This document shows positions 8,710 to 17,793 of a stretch of 64,000 nt of DNA, in pieces. Source of the stretch: Hyphomicrobium sp. (GTDB lineage Bacteria > Pseudomonadota > Alphaproteobacteria > Rhizobiales > Hyphomicrobiaceae); the NCBI GenBank assembly GCA_013141015.1, contig JABFRT010000043.1, forward strand, positions 1-64,000. The letters run 5' to 3'. The stretch's first letter is position 1. The number at the start of each line of letters is the position of its first letter. A program made the translations under genes and the position numbers. The notes under the pieces are model-generated. The model was not told where the DNA came from and searched no databases. It saw nothing but the letters and a program-made list of their open reading frames with translations.

Positions 8710-11498
8710 ATGCTCAGTGACATCCTTGCGATCATCGCCCTGGTCATCGCCTACAAAGCCAACACCGCATCGAGCACCCTGCGGCTGCGCATCGGCGAAC
8801 TTGAAGGTGCTGTCCGCGCTCTGCGCGACGAAATCAGTTGGTTGAAGAGCACGCGTCCGGATGCGGGCGCCGCTCCACAGGCGGCCCCTCAGCCTTCGCC
8901 CGCGTCAATCCCTGCAACACCACCGCCGCGTGCGACGGCCATCACTCCGCCGCGCCCGGCAGATATTGCCCAGCCTCCGCCACAACGGGCGAGCGTTCCC
9001 CGGTGGACGGCTCTCCCGTGCCGGGTGCTGCGGCGCGGCCGGCCGGTGGTGCCACTGCACGGCGCGAAGAAAGTTTTGAAGAGACGCTCGGCGCGCAATG
9101 GGCCGTGTGGGCGGGCGGGTTGGCGCTGGCGCTCGGCGGGCTTTTTCTCGTCCGCTACTCGATCGAAGCGGGCCTTGTCGGTCCGGGCGTGCGCATTGTG
9201 ATGGGACTGCTGCTGGCCTCGGGCCTTGCCGCGGCGGGTGAATGGTTCCGCCGCACAGAAACACTAATTCCGATTGACGCACTCCCGCAGGCCCACATTC
9301 CAAGCATTTTAACTGCCGCCGGAACCGTGGTCGCGTTCGGCACCATTTACGCAGCGCACGCCCTTTATGGATTTATCGGTCCAGCGTTCGCCTTTATTGC
9401 CCTTGGCGCGACCGGCATCGTTGCCATGCTGGCCGCCGCCATTCACGGCCCCGCACTTGCGGGCCTTGGCCTAGCGGGCGCGTACATAGCGCCAATTCTT
9501 GTGCAATCCAACGTGCCAAACCCGTGGCCCGTCGTGTTGTATCTGGCCGTCGTTGCAACCGCCGCCTATCTGCTGGCGCGCACACGGCACTGGTTATGGC
9601 TGGCCGCCGCCGCTGTCACTGGCGCATTCGTATGGGGCTTGTTGTTGCTCGACATTAGTCTCGACATCAATCAGCTGACCGGCGGCGGTGGCATCACTGC
9701 GGCGGCTGTTCATGCCATTCTGCAATTGGCCCTTGCAGCGGCATTCCTGGCACTGGAGCCGCATCATGGCCTACCCGACAGCAAGGCCGATCCAGAGCCG
9801 GTCGCCACCGCCGCCCTGGCTGCGATGGCCCTGCTCTGCGTCGGAGTTGTAGCGTCGCCGGTGCTTGGGCTCTCAGGCGTCACACTCTTCGCCGCGATTG
9901 CCATCGCGTTGCTTGGCGCGACCGCGTGGATGGCCGCACCGGCCGCGGCGGCGGCGATCCTTGGCGGCGGGATTGCGCTTGCGGTTTTGCTTATCTGGCC
10001 GGCGTTGCAGGCGCCTGTCTCGCCGAGCCTGATGGCGCCTATGGCCGAGCGCGTGTTGCGGCTTCCCGGCAATATTTCGAGCTTCCTAAGTTTCGCAGCC
10101 CTTGCAACGCTACTCACGGCTGCGGGCGCGGCCCTGCGGCTATGGCGCGGTTCACGTCTCAAGGACCCTACAGCGGCGCTCTACGGATTGGCTGCAACCG
10201 TGCCGCCGCTGCTGGCGCTGGTCATCGCCTACCTGCGCGTTACCCAATTCGACATTTCTATTCCGTTCGCCCTTGGCGGCGCGGCCCTGGCGTGCGCGTT
10301 TGCGGCCGCAGCTGAACGCTTCCATCGCGGCGATGTTGCGTATTCATCACCTGCTTACAATCTGGCCTCCGGCGTTTTTGCGGCGGCGGCGATTGCCGCT
10401 CTTGCTTTCGCACTGACCGCCTGCCTTGAGCGCGGCTACCTGACTGTCGCGCTGGCGCTGGCAGCGCTCGGCACAGCCTACGTTGCAACGCTGCGCGACA
10501 TCCCCCTGCTGCGCCACGCCGTGACGGCACTCGGCCTTGTTGTCTTGGCGCGCGTGATGTGGAACCCGCGCATCATGGGTAGCGGCGACGTTGGATCGCT
10601 GCCGCTGTTCAACTGGCTGTTGCTCGGCTATGGCGTGCCGGCGGCAAGCTTTGCAATGGCCGCGCGTCTGATCGAGCGGCGCGGCGCCAGCTTGTCCGTG
10701 CGGCTATCCGATAGCCTTGCCGTCATCTTTGCAGGCTTGTTGGCCTTCTTCCAGGTTCGCCACCTGACCAACGGCGGCGACGTGTTCCATGCTGGATCGG
10801 GCCATGTCGAAGCCGGACTATTAACACTCGTCGCGCTATCGATGTCGTTTGCGTTCGCGCGGCTGAACTTTTCCAAATCCAATTCCGTGTTCGATATGGC
10901 GTCGATGGCCTTTGGCGCGGTGTCGATCGCTATTGCGGCTTTTGGATTGGTACTGTCGCTCAATCCACTATTTTCAGGCGACATGATCACCGGGCGGGTG
11001 ATTTTCTCCAGCCTGATGCCCGCCTACCTGATCCCTGGCATCGCTGCGCTGTTTGTTGCCCGCCATACGCGAAACGTCCGGCCTGAGTGGTATGTGCGCG
11101 CAGCCGGCGTTCTCGGGCTGGTGCTGATCGTTATCTACGTCTCGCTTGAAGTGCGCCACGCGTTCCAAGGGCCGCTGATCGGGCTGCGCTATCACGCGAC
11201 GTCATCGGCCGAGCACTGGGCCCACTCGTTCGCCTGGCTGGTGCTTGGCATCGCCTTCCTCGGCTATGGCCTTATTCGCCAGTCGCTCGAAGCGCGCATA
11301 GCCTCGGCCGCCCTGATCGTACTCGCCGCCCTCAAAATCACGCTTTACGACTTGGCCGGCATCGACGGAATTTGGCGGGCTGCGTCGTTCCTCTGTCTAG
11401 GGGCTGTTTTGATTGGTATCGGACTCGTTTATCAAAAAATCGTTTTTGCACCCCAAATCCGACCTCAGTCTGACGGCAAACCTGACGTAAGCACCTAG
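8710..11498 (+). pseudogene. DUF2339 multi-pass membrane protein with a -1 frameshift in its linker
   Basis: The ATG at 8710 opens the typical DUF2339 head: a short membrane segment (LSDILAIIALVIAYKA), a coiled coil (LRLRIGELEGAVRALRDEISWL) and a proline-rich linker. Near 8998-9001 (a CCCC run) the meaningful frame moves by one base. The rest, from PVDGSPVPG and ESFEETLGAQWAVWAGGLALALGGLFLVRY onward to 11498, is in the other frame. It forms some twenty hydrophobic segments, as usual for this family of about 900 residues. One missing C would restore a protein of about 929 residues. Alternatively the larger frame could start internally and lose the coiled-coil head. Function of the family is unknown. 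This is the second single-base loss within 2.5 kb. Confidence 0.75.
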
Positions 11499-11654
11499 TC
11501 AAAGCCTGATCTGCATGCGGCAACTCTCTACGCGCCTTGAACTCCCGTCTGCCCGTGCTGATATTTACGATTGCCGGACCAGTGCCTTGGCCGCTCCCGG
11601 CAGAGATGCTAGACTAACGCCATTCAAAGACGATCATTTGAAGGAATTAAGAGC

Positions 11655-11948
11655 ATGAAGAAAACCGTAACGTCGGCGTTGGCCGCTCTGATGGCCGTGT
11701 CGACGCTCATTCCCCTGACTTCGACCGCCGCTGAAGCACGCCGTGGCCACGGCCGCGGTTTGGCAATCGGCGCAGGCGTGCTTCTCGGCGCAGCCGCGCT
11801 TGCCGCTGCCGCAAACCGCGATAGCGCTTATGCCGGTGAGCGCCGCTATCGCTCATATGACAGCGGAGAAGGCCAGTGCCGCCGCTGGCGCCACCGCTGC
11901 GAGGATGGCAGCGATTGGGCATGCCGCAAATATGACCGCAACTGCTAA
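11655..11948 (+). CDS. Small secreted four-cysteine protein (copy A)
   Basis: 97 residues: signal peptide (MKKTVTSALAALMAVSTLIPLTSTAAEA), a basic stretch, a glycine/alanine hydrophobic helix (LAIGAGVLLGAAALAAAANR), and a C-terminal module CRRWRHRCEDGSDWACRKY...C. The gene at 12104 encodes a paralogue with the same architecture and the same spacing of four Cys: C-x2-W-x3-C-x2-G-x3-AC-x-KY. Oxidised disulfides in the periplasm are likely. Its own terminator follows. No function is known to me. Confidence 0.75.
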   Translation: MKKTVTSALAALMAVSTLIPLTSTAAEARRGHGRGLAIGAGVLLGAAALAAAANRDSAYAGERRYRSYDSGEGQCRRWRHRCEDGSDWACRKYDRNC

Positions 11949-11968
11949 ACGGTTCGGATAAAAAATTG

Positions 11969-12001
11969 CGGCGGGGGGCCCATCAAATCCCCGCCGTTTT
12001 T
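11969..12001 (+). terminator. Rho-independent terminator after Cys-rich copy A
   Basis: CGGCGGGG, a 12-base loop, CCCCGCCG, then TTTTT. It separates the two paralogous genes, so each is its own transcription unit. Confidence 0.85.
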
Positions 12002-12103
12002 CTTGCTCCTCGACTTCCATGCGTTCCAGCTAGGCTTGAATTGCTGCACTCTGCCACGGCTTTCACCGATGATTTTTAATCCGACATTGAAAGGGTACTT
12101 CAT

Positions 12104-12403
12104 ATGAAGCGCTTTGCGACATTCGCAATGACGGCTTTGCTCGCCGCATCGACAGCAATCCCGGCCGTCTCGACACCAGCTGAAGCCCGCAACAGAGGTG
12201 CAAAGATTGCCGCTGGTGTGGTGCTGGGCGCCGCCGCGCTCGCGATTATCGCCAACCAGAACAGAGCCAATGCCAGCGAATATCGCGGCGAGCGCCGCTC
12301 GCGCTCAGGCTTCTGGAGGACTTGCGATAAATGGCTCAATCAATGCAACCGCGGTAACAATTATGCCTGCGAGAAATACGAAACGCGCGGCTGCACCGAA
12401 TAA
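12104..12403 (+). CDS. Small secreted four-cysteine protein (copy B)
   Basis: 99 residues, paralogue of the gene at 11655. Signal peptide (MKRFATFAMTALLAASTAIPAVSTPAEA), then KIAAGVVLGAAALAIIANQNR and the Cys module CDKWLNQCNRGNNYACEKYETRGC. Compared with copy A the module keeps all four Cys, the Trp and the ACxKY core but changes most charged residues, so the duplication is not recent. It has a separate terminator. Confidence 0.75.
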   Translation: MKRFATFAMTALLAASTAIPAVSTPAEARNRGAKIAAGVVLGAAALAIIANQNRANASEYRGERRSRSGFWRTCDKWLNQCNRGNNYACEKYETRGCTE

Positions 12404-12430
12404 AGCGGCTGATGTTTGGTCCGGATAGAA

Positions 12431-12466
12431 GAGGCGAGGATGGCAACCATCCTCGCCTCTTTTTTT
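12431..12466 (+). terminator. Rho-independent terminator after Cys-rich copy B
   Basis: A 13-bp perfect stem (GAGGCGAGGATGG / CCATCCTCGCCTC) with a three-base loop and seven T residues. It also lies just past the stop of the convergent efp gene and may insulate both. Confidence 0.9.
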
Positions 12467-12489
12467 CAATGTGACCTATGGGTACGCGC

Positions 12490-13059
12490 TTAATCCTTTG
12501 CGCGTTCGACGTAGGAGCCGTCATCGGTCATCACGACCACGCGGGTGCCGGTGCCGATGTGCGGCGGCACCATCACGCGGGCGCCGTTCGAAAGTTTAGC
12601 TGGCTTGAACGACGACGAAGCTGTCTGGCCTTTGACGACCGGATCGGCTTCGACGATTTCGAATGTCACGCGCTGCGGCAGCTCAACCGCAATCGGGTTT
12701 CCTTCAAATAGCGAGACCATGCAGGTCATGCCATCTTGCAGCCAGATGCCGCTATCGCCGAGCACGTCCTTCGGCACTGAAATCTGCTCGAAGCTTTCCG
12801 GCTGCATGAAGTTGTAGCCCATGTCGTCTTCATAGAGGAAGTTGTAGTCCTTTTCGTCGAGGTAAGCGCGCTCGACTTGGTCGGTCGTGCGATAGCGCTC
12901 GGTCAGCTTGACGCCGTCCTGAATGCGGCGGAGTTCAAGATGGGTCACAGGCGTGCCCTTGCCCGGATGGATGTTTTCGGCTGTCATCACCACGGCAAGT
13001 TTGCCGTTGATGTCGAGCACGTTGCCTTTACGGACCGAGCTTGCAATAATCTTGACCAC
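12490..13059 (-). CDS. efp: Translation elongation factor P
   Basis: 189 residues, full length. The modified-lysine loop HPGKGTPV places Lys34 at the position that EpmA beta-lysylates in E. coli, and the C-terminal OB domain ends [16 protein letters not shown] relieves ribosome stalling at polyproline. The Lys34 type fits the divergent epmA gene 150 bases away and epmB two genes further on. Many proteins in this window (PopZ, the SPOR protein) are proline-rich and would need it. Confidence 0.97.
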   Translation of the reverse strand: MVKIIASSVRKGNVLDINGKLAVVMTAENIHPGKGTPVTHLELRRIQDGVKLTERYRTTDQVERAYLDEKDYNFLYEDDMGYNFMQPESFEQISVPKDVLGDSGIWLQDGMTCMVSLFEGNPIAVELPQRVTFEIVEADPVVKGQTASSSFKPAKLSNGARVMVPPHIGTGTRVVVMTDDGSYVERAKD

Positions 13060-13211
13060 AGACGTCTCCGTTCATCGGTTAATAGCCGCTCCGGCCGGAA
13101 GCGGCCCAACAACAGCTTGGATAGCGGGATTTCTGCCGGGCTTCATAGCTGCTTCGGCGAAAAAGGCCAAGTGCGGCCTGCCTGCCCCCCTTAATTCGGC
13201 GAAAAACCCTT

Positions 13212-14264
13212 ATGAACGGTGCCTCGAACTGGTGGTCTCCTGAAGTGCATGCTGACCGGCGGCAGGTTCTGCTGGCGCGCGGGCGCATCAAATCAGCCAT
13301 CCGCGGGTGGTTTGAGGCGCAAGGCTTTGTCGAGGTTGAAACGGCGTGCCTGCAGGTCTCGCCCGGCAACGAGACGCATTTGCATGCCTTCAAGACGCGG
13401 CTGACCGGCACAGATTTGCGGCACCGTGACCTATACCTCCACACCTCGCCCGAATTCGCGATGAAGAAGCTCTTGGCGGCAGGTGAGACAAAGATCTTCA
13501 CGTTCGCGCCCGTGTTCCGCAATCGTGAGCGCGGACCGCTGCACAGCCCTGAGTTCACGATGCTGGAGTGGTATCGCGCGGGCGCGGCTTACGAGACGCT
13601 GTTTGACGATTGCGCGGCGATCCTGAAAATTGCGGCAGAGACGACGGATCACCTCACCTGGACGTATCGCGGTAAGACGTGCGACCCGCTTAAAAAATAC
13701 GATTGGCTAACACTCGACCAAGCGTTCTTCCAATTCGCTGAAATTCCGCTGCACGAAACCTACGACGCGACGTCGGTCAATCGCGATGCGTTGGCGGCTC
13801 ATGCGCGCGCCAAGGGTATTCAATTCGGCGGCGACGATACTTGGTCCGATATTTTTTCACGCGTGCTGGCCGAAAAAATCGAGCCATACCTCGGCCTCTA
13901 CCAGCCCGATATGTTGTGCGAATACCCGGTGCATGAAGCGGCGCTTGCGCGGCCCGACCCCGAACTGCCGCGTGTCGCCGAACGCTTCGAGATGTACGTC
14001 TGCGGCGTCGAATTGGCCAACGGCTTTGGCGAACTAGCCGACGCCGGCGAACAGCGCCGCCGGTTTGACAAATGGATGGATGACAAGGCCCGGATATACG
14101 GTGAGCGCTATCCGATTGACGAAGATTTTCTGAGCGCACTCGCCCACATGCCGCCCGCTTCCGGTTGCGCGCTCGGCTTTGACCGGCTTGTCATGCTGGC
14201 AACCGGCGCTGCGCGCGTCGATCAAGTGATCTGGACACCGCTGGCCGAAAGCGGCAAGGAATAG
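13212..14264 (+). CDS. epmA: EF-P--(R)-beta-lysine ligase EpmA (GenX/PoxA)
   Basis: 350 residues, a class II lysyl-tRNA-synthetase-like catalytic core without the tRNA-binding domain. Motifs: FVEVETACLQVSPGNETHL, FAMKKLLAAGETKIFTFAPVFRNRE (motif 2) and GCALGFDRLVMLATGA (motif 3). It attaches beta-lysine to Lys34 of EF-P. It is divergent from efp; the shared intergenic region must hold both promoters. Confidence 0.95.
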   Translation: MNGASNWWSPEVHADRRQVLLARGRIKSAIRGWFEAQGFVEVETACLQVSPGNETHLHAFKTRLTGTDLRHRDLYLHTSPEFAMKKLLAAGETKIFTFAPVFRNRERGPLHSPEFTMLEWYRAGAAYETLFDDCAAILKIAAETTDHLTWTYRGKTCDPLKKYDWLTLDQAFFQFAEIPLHETYDATSVNRDALAAHARAKGIQFGGDDTWSDIFSRVLAEKIEPYLGLYQPDMLCEYPVHEAALARPDPELPRVAERFEMYVCGVELANGFGELADAGEQRRRFDKWMDDKARIYGERYPIDEDFLSALAHMPPASGCALGFDRLVMLATGAARVDQVIWTPLAESGKE

Positions 14265-14279
14265 CGCAACGCCCCCTCT

Positions 14280-14306
14280 CCCCATTTCAAGTGCTGGGAA
14301 ATGGGG
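14280..14306. repeat. Hairpin between epmA and the GFA gene
   Basis: CCCCATTTC, nine bases, GAAATGGGG, within a larger CCCTCTCC...GGGAGAAGG context like the other CT/GA-rich palindromes of this window (29347, 55697). It has no T-run, so attenuation or mRNA stability is more likely than termination. Confidence 0.5.
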
Positions 14307-14322
14307 CGAGGGAGAAGGCACA

Positions 14323-14796
14323 ATGACCGACAATACACACTCCGGCGGATGCCAATGCGGGCAGATACGCTTTCGCATTAAAGGCGCGCTTGGCGATGCG
14401 TCGGTCTGCCATTGCCGGATGTGCCAGAAGGCGTTCGGCGGATTCTATGCGCCGCTGGTGTCGCTCGGTAAAGCCACTTTGATCTGGACGCGCGGCGCGC
14501 CGAAACATTTCAAATCATCAAACTTCGTGTCGCGCGGTTTTTGCGGCGATTGCGGCACGCCGCTAACCTATGAAGCGCCCGACGGCATCGCGCTGGCTAT
14601 CGGTGCATTCGATCAGCCGCAAACTATCGAGCCGTGCATGCAATTCGGCGTTGAAGCAAAGCTGACATATGTTGACGAGATCGCGAGTTTGCCGAACCGC
14701 GATACGCTTGCCGATCTCGACGCTGCGCCGTTTCTCACCAGCATCAAAAGCTATCAGCATCCCGATCACGACACCGATGTTTGGCCGCCCAAATGA
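14323..14796 (+). CDS. GFA/CENP-V family zinc-binding protein
   Basis: 157 residues with the complete cysteine pattern of the family: GGCQCGQIRF, SVCHCRMCQKAFGGF and GFCGDCGTPLTYE. Relatives include glutathione-dependent formaldehyde-activating enzyme, but most family members have no proven activity. The stop overlaps the epmB start by four bases (ATGA), so both are translated together. The link to EF-P modification is positional only. Confidence 0.85.
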   Translation: MTDNTHSGGCQCGQIRFRIKGALGDASVCHCRMCQKAFGGFYAPLVSLGKATLIWTRGAPKHFKSSNFVSRGFCGDCGTPLTYEAPDGIALAIGAFDQPQTIEPCMQFGVEAKLTYVDEIASLPNRDTLADLDAAPFLTSIKSYQHPDHDTDVWPPK

Positions 14797-15863
14797 CGAG
14801 GCCTGTGACCACCCTCAAATCCGCCGCTGACTTGGCCGCCAATGGTTTGATAGGCCCGAACGCCGTGCCGGATGCTGAGCGTGTCGGCGCGCGCTACGCG
14901 ATTGCGGTGACGCCGGCTATGGCTGAGCTGATCAACACGCACGATCCAAGTGATCCTATTGCGCGCCAATTCTTGCCGGACGTGCGCGAGCTTGATCACC
15001 ACTCTGCCGAAAACGCCGATCCGATTGGCGATCACTTAAAAAGTCCAGCGCCCGGCCTCGTGCATCGCTACGCGGATCGCGTGCTGCTCAAAATCGCGCA
15101 CGTCTGCCCGGTCTATTGCCGCTTTTGTTTCCGCCGCGAAATGGTCGGGCCCCAATTGGGCGACGCCCTATCGCCTGATGAATTGAGCACCGCGCTCGAC
15201 TATATCCGCGCCACACCCACCATTTGGGAAGTGATCCTGACGGGCGGCGATCCGTTTGTGTTGTCACCGCGCCGCGTGCGCGAAGTCACCGAGGCGTTGG
15301 GCAAAATCCCGCATGTCAAAATACTGCGCTGGCACACCCGCGTTCCGGTTGTCGACCCAGTACGCGTGACGGACGAACTGATTTCAGCGCTCAAGGCCTC
15401 ATCAAAAACGGTCTACGCCGGGCTGCACACCAATCACGCCCGCGAATTGACCGGCGCAGCCCGCGCCGCCATTGCCAAGCTCGTTGATGCAGGCATTCCG
15501 GTTGTAAGCCAGACGGTGCTGCTCAAGGGTATCAACGACGACGCCGATACACTGGAAGCACTGATGCGGGCGCTGGTCGAGGCGCGCGTTAAACCGTACT
15601 ACCTCCATCATGGTGATCTTGCGCCCGGCACCGCGCATTTCCGCACCACTATTGCCGAGGGCCAAGCCTTGATGGGGGAGTTGCGCCGCCGCCTCTCGGG
15701 TCTGGCATTGCCAACGTACGTCCTCGACATTCCCGGCGCGCACGGCAAAGTTCCGCTGGAATCGTATGTCAGTTCCCTTGGCGGCAGCGCCCATGACATC
15801 CGCGATGCTCATGGCCACTGGCACAACTACGACGACTGCTGCACCGCTCCGGATGTACCATGA
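14793..15863 (+). CDS. epmB: EF-P (R)-beta-lysine 2,3-aminomutase EpmB (radical SAM, KamA-like)
   Basis: 356 residues from ATG 14793, which overlaps the preceding stop. The radical-SAM cluster motif is CPVYCRFCFRRE. Further KamA-family motifs are VILTGGDPFVLS, LRWHTRVPVVDP, VYAGLHTNHARE and QTVLLKGIND. PLP is held by the family Lys in the C-terminal IPGAHGKVPLE region. It converts (S)-alpha-lysine to (R)-beta-lysine, the substrate of EpmA. A catabolic lysine 2,3-aminomutase is the alternative, but the presence of epmA and a Lys34 EF-P within 3 kb favours EpmB. Its stop overlaps the next start by four bases. Confidence 0.88.
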   Translation: MTRPVTTLKSAADLAANGLIGPNAVPDAERVGARYAIAVTPAMAELINTHDPSDPIARQFLPDVRELDHHSAENADPIGDHLKSPAPGLVHRYADRVLLKIAHVCPVYCRFCFRREMVGPQLGDALSPDELSTALDYIRATPTIWEVILTGGDPFVLSPRRVREVTEALGKIPHVKILRWHTRVPVVDPVRVTDELISALKASSKTVYAGLHTNHARELTGAARAAIAKLVDAGIPVVSQTVLLKGINDDADTLEALMRALVEARVKPYYLHHGDLAPGTAHFRTTIAEGQALMGELRRRLSGLALPTYVLDIPGAHGKVPLESYVSSLGGSAHDIRDAHGHWHNYDDCCTAPDVP

Positions 15864-16840
15864 TCAAATTGTCGCTCGCGCTTACAGCGTTCCTCAGCTT
15901 AACAACACCGGCTTTCGCTGAAGACTGCGCGCCCGTACCGCCACCTGTGACGGACATTGCGCTTGAGCGGTTCTATGAAGACAGCGCTGGTTCGATTGTC
16001 GAGCCGGCGCGGCTTGAGGAGCACAAGGCCAAGACCGCGCCGCTATTTGAGTTCATCGGTGAAGTCACCAAGCTTGCCGACCGCGCGCATCAGCAAAGGT
16101 CGTCGCCCACGCAGACGATTGCGTGCGCGCTCACCTGGCTGCGCGGCTGGGCCGAGGGCGGCGCGTACCTAGGAAAGATCGACGGCAAGCAGGCGGAAGC
16201 GCAGCGCAAGTGGGATCTCGCGGGCACGGCGCTCGCGTATCTCAAACTTAAAAAATGGGCGACGGACGCGGACCGCAAAACGATTGAGCCTTGGCTGATC
16301 AAAGTGGCGGACGCCGCGCGCGCGCATTTCGATGACACAAGCATCAAGCGCAACAACCATTGGTATTGGATGGGGCTGGGCTTGGGTGCGGTGGGTATTG
16401 CAGCGGACAGTGCCGCGCATTGGAGCCAAGCCAAGGTAATCATGGGCGATGCAGCCAAAGACATTTCGGCTGATGGCACGCTGCCGCTTGAAATGGCACG
16501 CGAGGGCCGCGCGCTCTACTACCACGCCTTCGCGGTCATGCCGCTGGTTGCACTGGCAGAGTTAGGCGCATCACGCGGCGAAGATTGGTACGCGTTGGGC
16601 GACGGCGCGTTGCATCGCCTTGTTGCGAAGACAGCAGAAGGCCTGAACGATCCCGCGATTTTCGATAAACTCGCAGGCGTGCCGCAACAGCGCCCGGTGA
16701 AACCGGGAGCCGGTTGGGTTGCGCTCTACGACGCGCGTTATATCGGGCGTCTCAGGACGCGCCCCGAGCAACCCAGCAAACACCGCTGGCTGGGTGGGCA
16801 AGTGGATGTGCTCGGCAAGGTGCTGGAAGAGAAAAAATAG
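15860..16840 (+). CDS. Periplasmic alginate lyase, PL5 (AlgL-like)
   Basis: 326 residues with signal peptide (MIKLSLALTAFLSLTTPAFA). It has the (alpha/alpha) toroid motifs of AlgL: CALTWLRGWAEGGAYLG, KRNNHWYWMGLGLGAVG (the catalytic NNHxYW block) and DGTLPLEMAREGRALYYHAFAVMPL. AlgL cleaves mannuronate-containing polymers in the periplasm. No alginate biosynthesis genes are present here, so this may act on a different polyuronate. It is translationally coupled to epmB (ATGA overlap), an unexpected partner. Confidence 0.8.
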   Translation: MIKLSLALTAFLSLTTPAFAEDCAPVPPPVTDIALERFYEDSAGSIVEPARLEEHKAKTAPLFEFIGEVTKLADRAHQQRSSPTQTIACALTWLRGWAEGGAYLGKIDGKQAEAQRKWDLAGTALAYLKLKKWATDADRKTIEPWLIKVADAARAHFDDTSIKRNNHWYWMGLGLGAVGIAADSAAHWSQAKVIMGDAAKDISADGTLPLEMAREGRALYYHAFAVMPLVALAELGASRGEDWYALGDGALHRLVAKTAEGLNDPAIFDKLAGVPQQRPVKPGAGWVALYDARYIGRLRTRPEQPSKHRWLGGQVDVLGKVLEEKK

Positions 16841-16938
16841 GCGGCGACGGATTGCGATCTATCGAACGCTTTTGGCGTTGAGGCGTTGAACAGGAGTTTA
16901 CCGCGCGAAACCTTTCAACACTTGAAGGATGAGGTGCC

Positions 16939-17370
16939 ATGAGGATCAACGTCGAAACCACCGTCGATGCACCGCTAGAGCAGGTCTGGCGCGCATACAC
17001 GACACCCGAAGATATCGTAAAGTGGAACGCTGCGTCTGACGACTGGCATACCACGAAAGCCAGTGTCGACTTACGCGAGGGCGGCGCATTTTCCTCCCGT
17101 ATGGAGGCCAAGGACGGCAGCATGGGATTCGACTTCGCCGGAACCTATACGAAGATCGTGCCGCAGAAATTCATCGAATATGCCTTCGGCGACAGAAAGG
17201 CCGAGGTTGAATTTATACCGGGCGCAAACGGCGTCAAAGTCCGCGTGTCGTTCGACAGCGAGCCCACCCATTCCATCGAGCAGCAGAAAGCCGGCTGGCA
17301 AGCCATCCTGACAAATTTTGCGCGGCACGTGGAAGCCAAGCAAATGAGTGCTGAACGTTCCAATGCATAG
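16939..17370 (+). CDS. AHSA1/SRPBCC-family protein
   Basis: 143 residues: begins TTVDAPLEQVWRAYTTPEDIVKWNAAS, then FAGTYTKIVPQKFIEYAFGDRKAEVEF and ends SIEQQKAGWQAILTNFARHVE, the standard START-fold AHSA1 layout. These small cytosolic proteins bind hydrophobic ligands; the role here is unknown. A GATGAGGTG ribosome-binding region precedes the ATG. It is the last gene before the IS110 region. Confidence 0.88.
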   Translation: MRINVETTVDAPLEQVWRAYTTPEDIVKWNAASDDWHTTKASVDLREGGAFSSRMEAKDGSMGFDFAGTYTKIVPQKFIEYAFGDRKAEVEFIPGANGVKVRVSFDSEPTHSIEQQKAGWQAILTNFARHVEAKQMSAERSNA

Positions 17371-17424
17371 GCCTCGCCGCGTGAAACAGCCCGCGTAGCA
17401 CGGATCAATCAAAGCGAAGAAATG

Positions 17425-17470
17425 GGCGGGTTAGGTTCCGCCCCTTCACTTGGCGGAACCGTAACCCGCC
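17425..17470. repeat. REP-like palindrome that also preserves an empty IS110 target site
   Basis: GGCGGGTTAGGTTCCGCC, nine bases, GGCGGAACCGTAACCCGCC. Read leftward, its first arm joins directly to the 17387-17423 sequence. This is exactly the junction that both IS110 copies interrupt elsewhere (…CCGCCC / ATTTCTTC…), so it serves as an uninterrupted reference site. Confidence 0.6.
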
Positions 17471-17585
17471 GGCAACAAGTAAGATGTTGCATCGTTCTTT
17501 GCCGAGGCTCGGCGGATTACGGATTGGCCCCAGAAACCGTACCCAAGAATTCAGAAAACGGCGCAACGCCAATCCTAATCCGCCC

Positions 17586-17793
17586 TTGTTATAGCAATCG
17601 CGGCTATTATCGCGGGGTTCCGGAAGGAATGCCCTGCCGCAGACTGCAATCGGCAGCAGGGCCGCTGGCGATCTGATCGGACCCGCCCTGAGCCGCTTTT
17701 GGCTGCCCCGTAGCGTGATCGCGCCAGCGTCTTCAACAGACCCGGATGGTTGCTGGAACTTTCAGGTTCGCTAACAAGGCAGGGACGACGAAG
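17586..17793 (+). ncRNA. Candidate bridge RNA region of IS110 copy 1
   Basis: About 208 non-coding bases between the left end and the transposase ATG are nearly identical in the two copies (one difference, A/T at 17735). They contain stem-forming blocks such as CTGCCGCAGACTGCAATCGG. IS110-type elements are known (IS621 work) to encode a structured bridge RNA of roughly this size in the left end, with loops that pair to donor and target DNA. I did not fold it; the call is by position and conservation. Confidence 0.45.
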
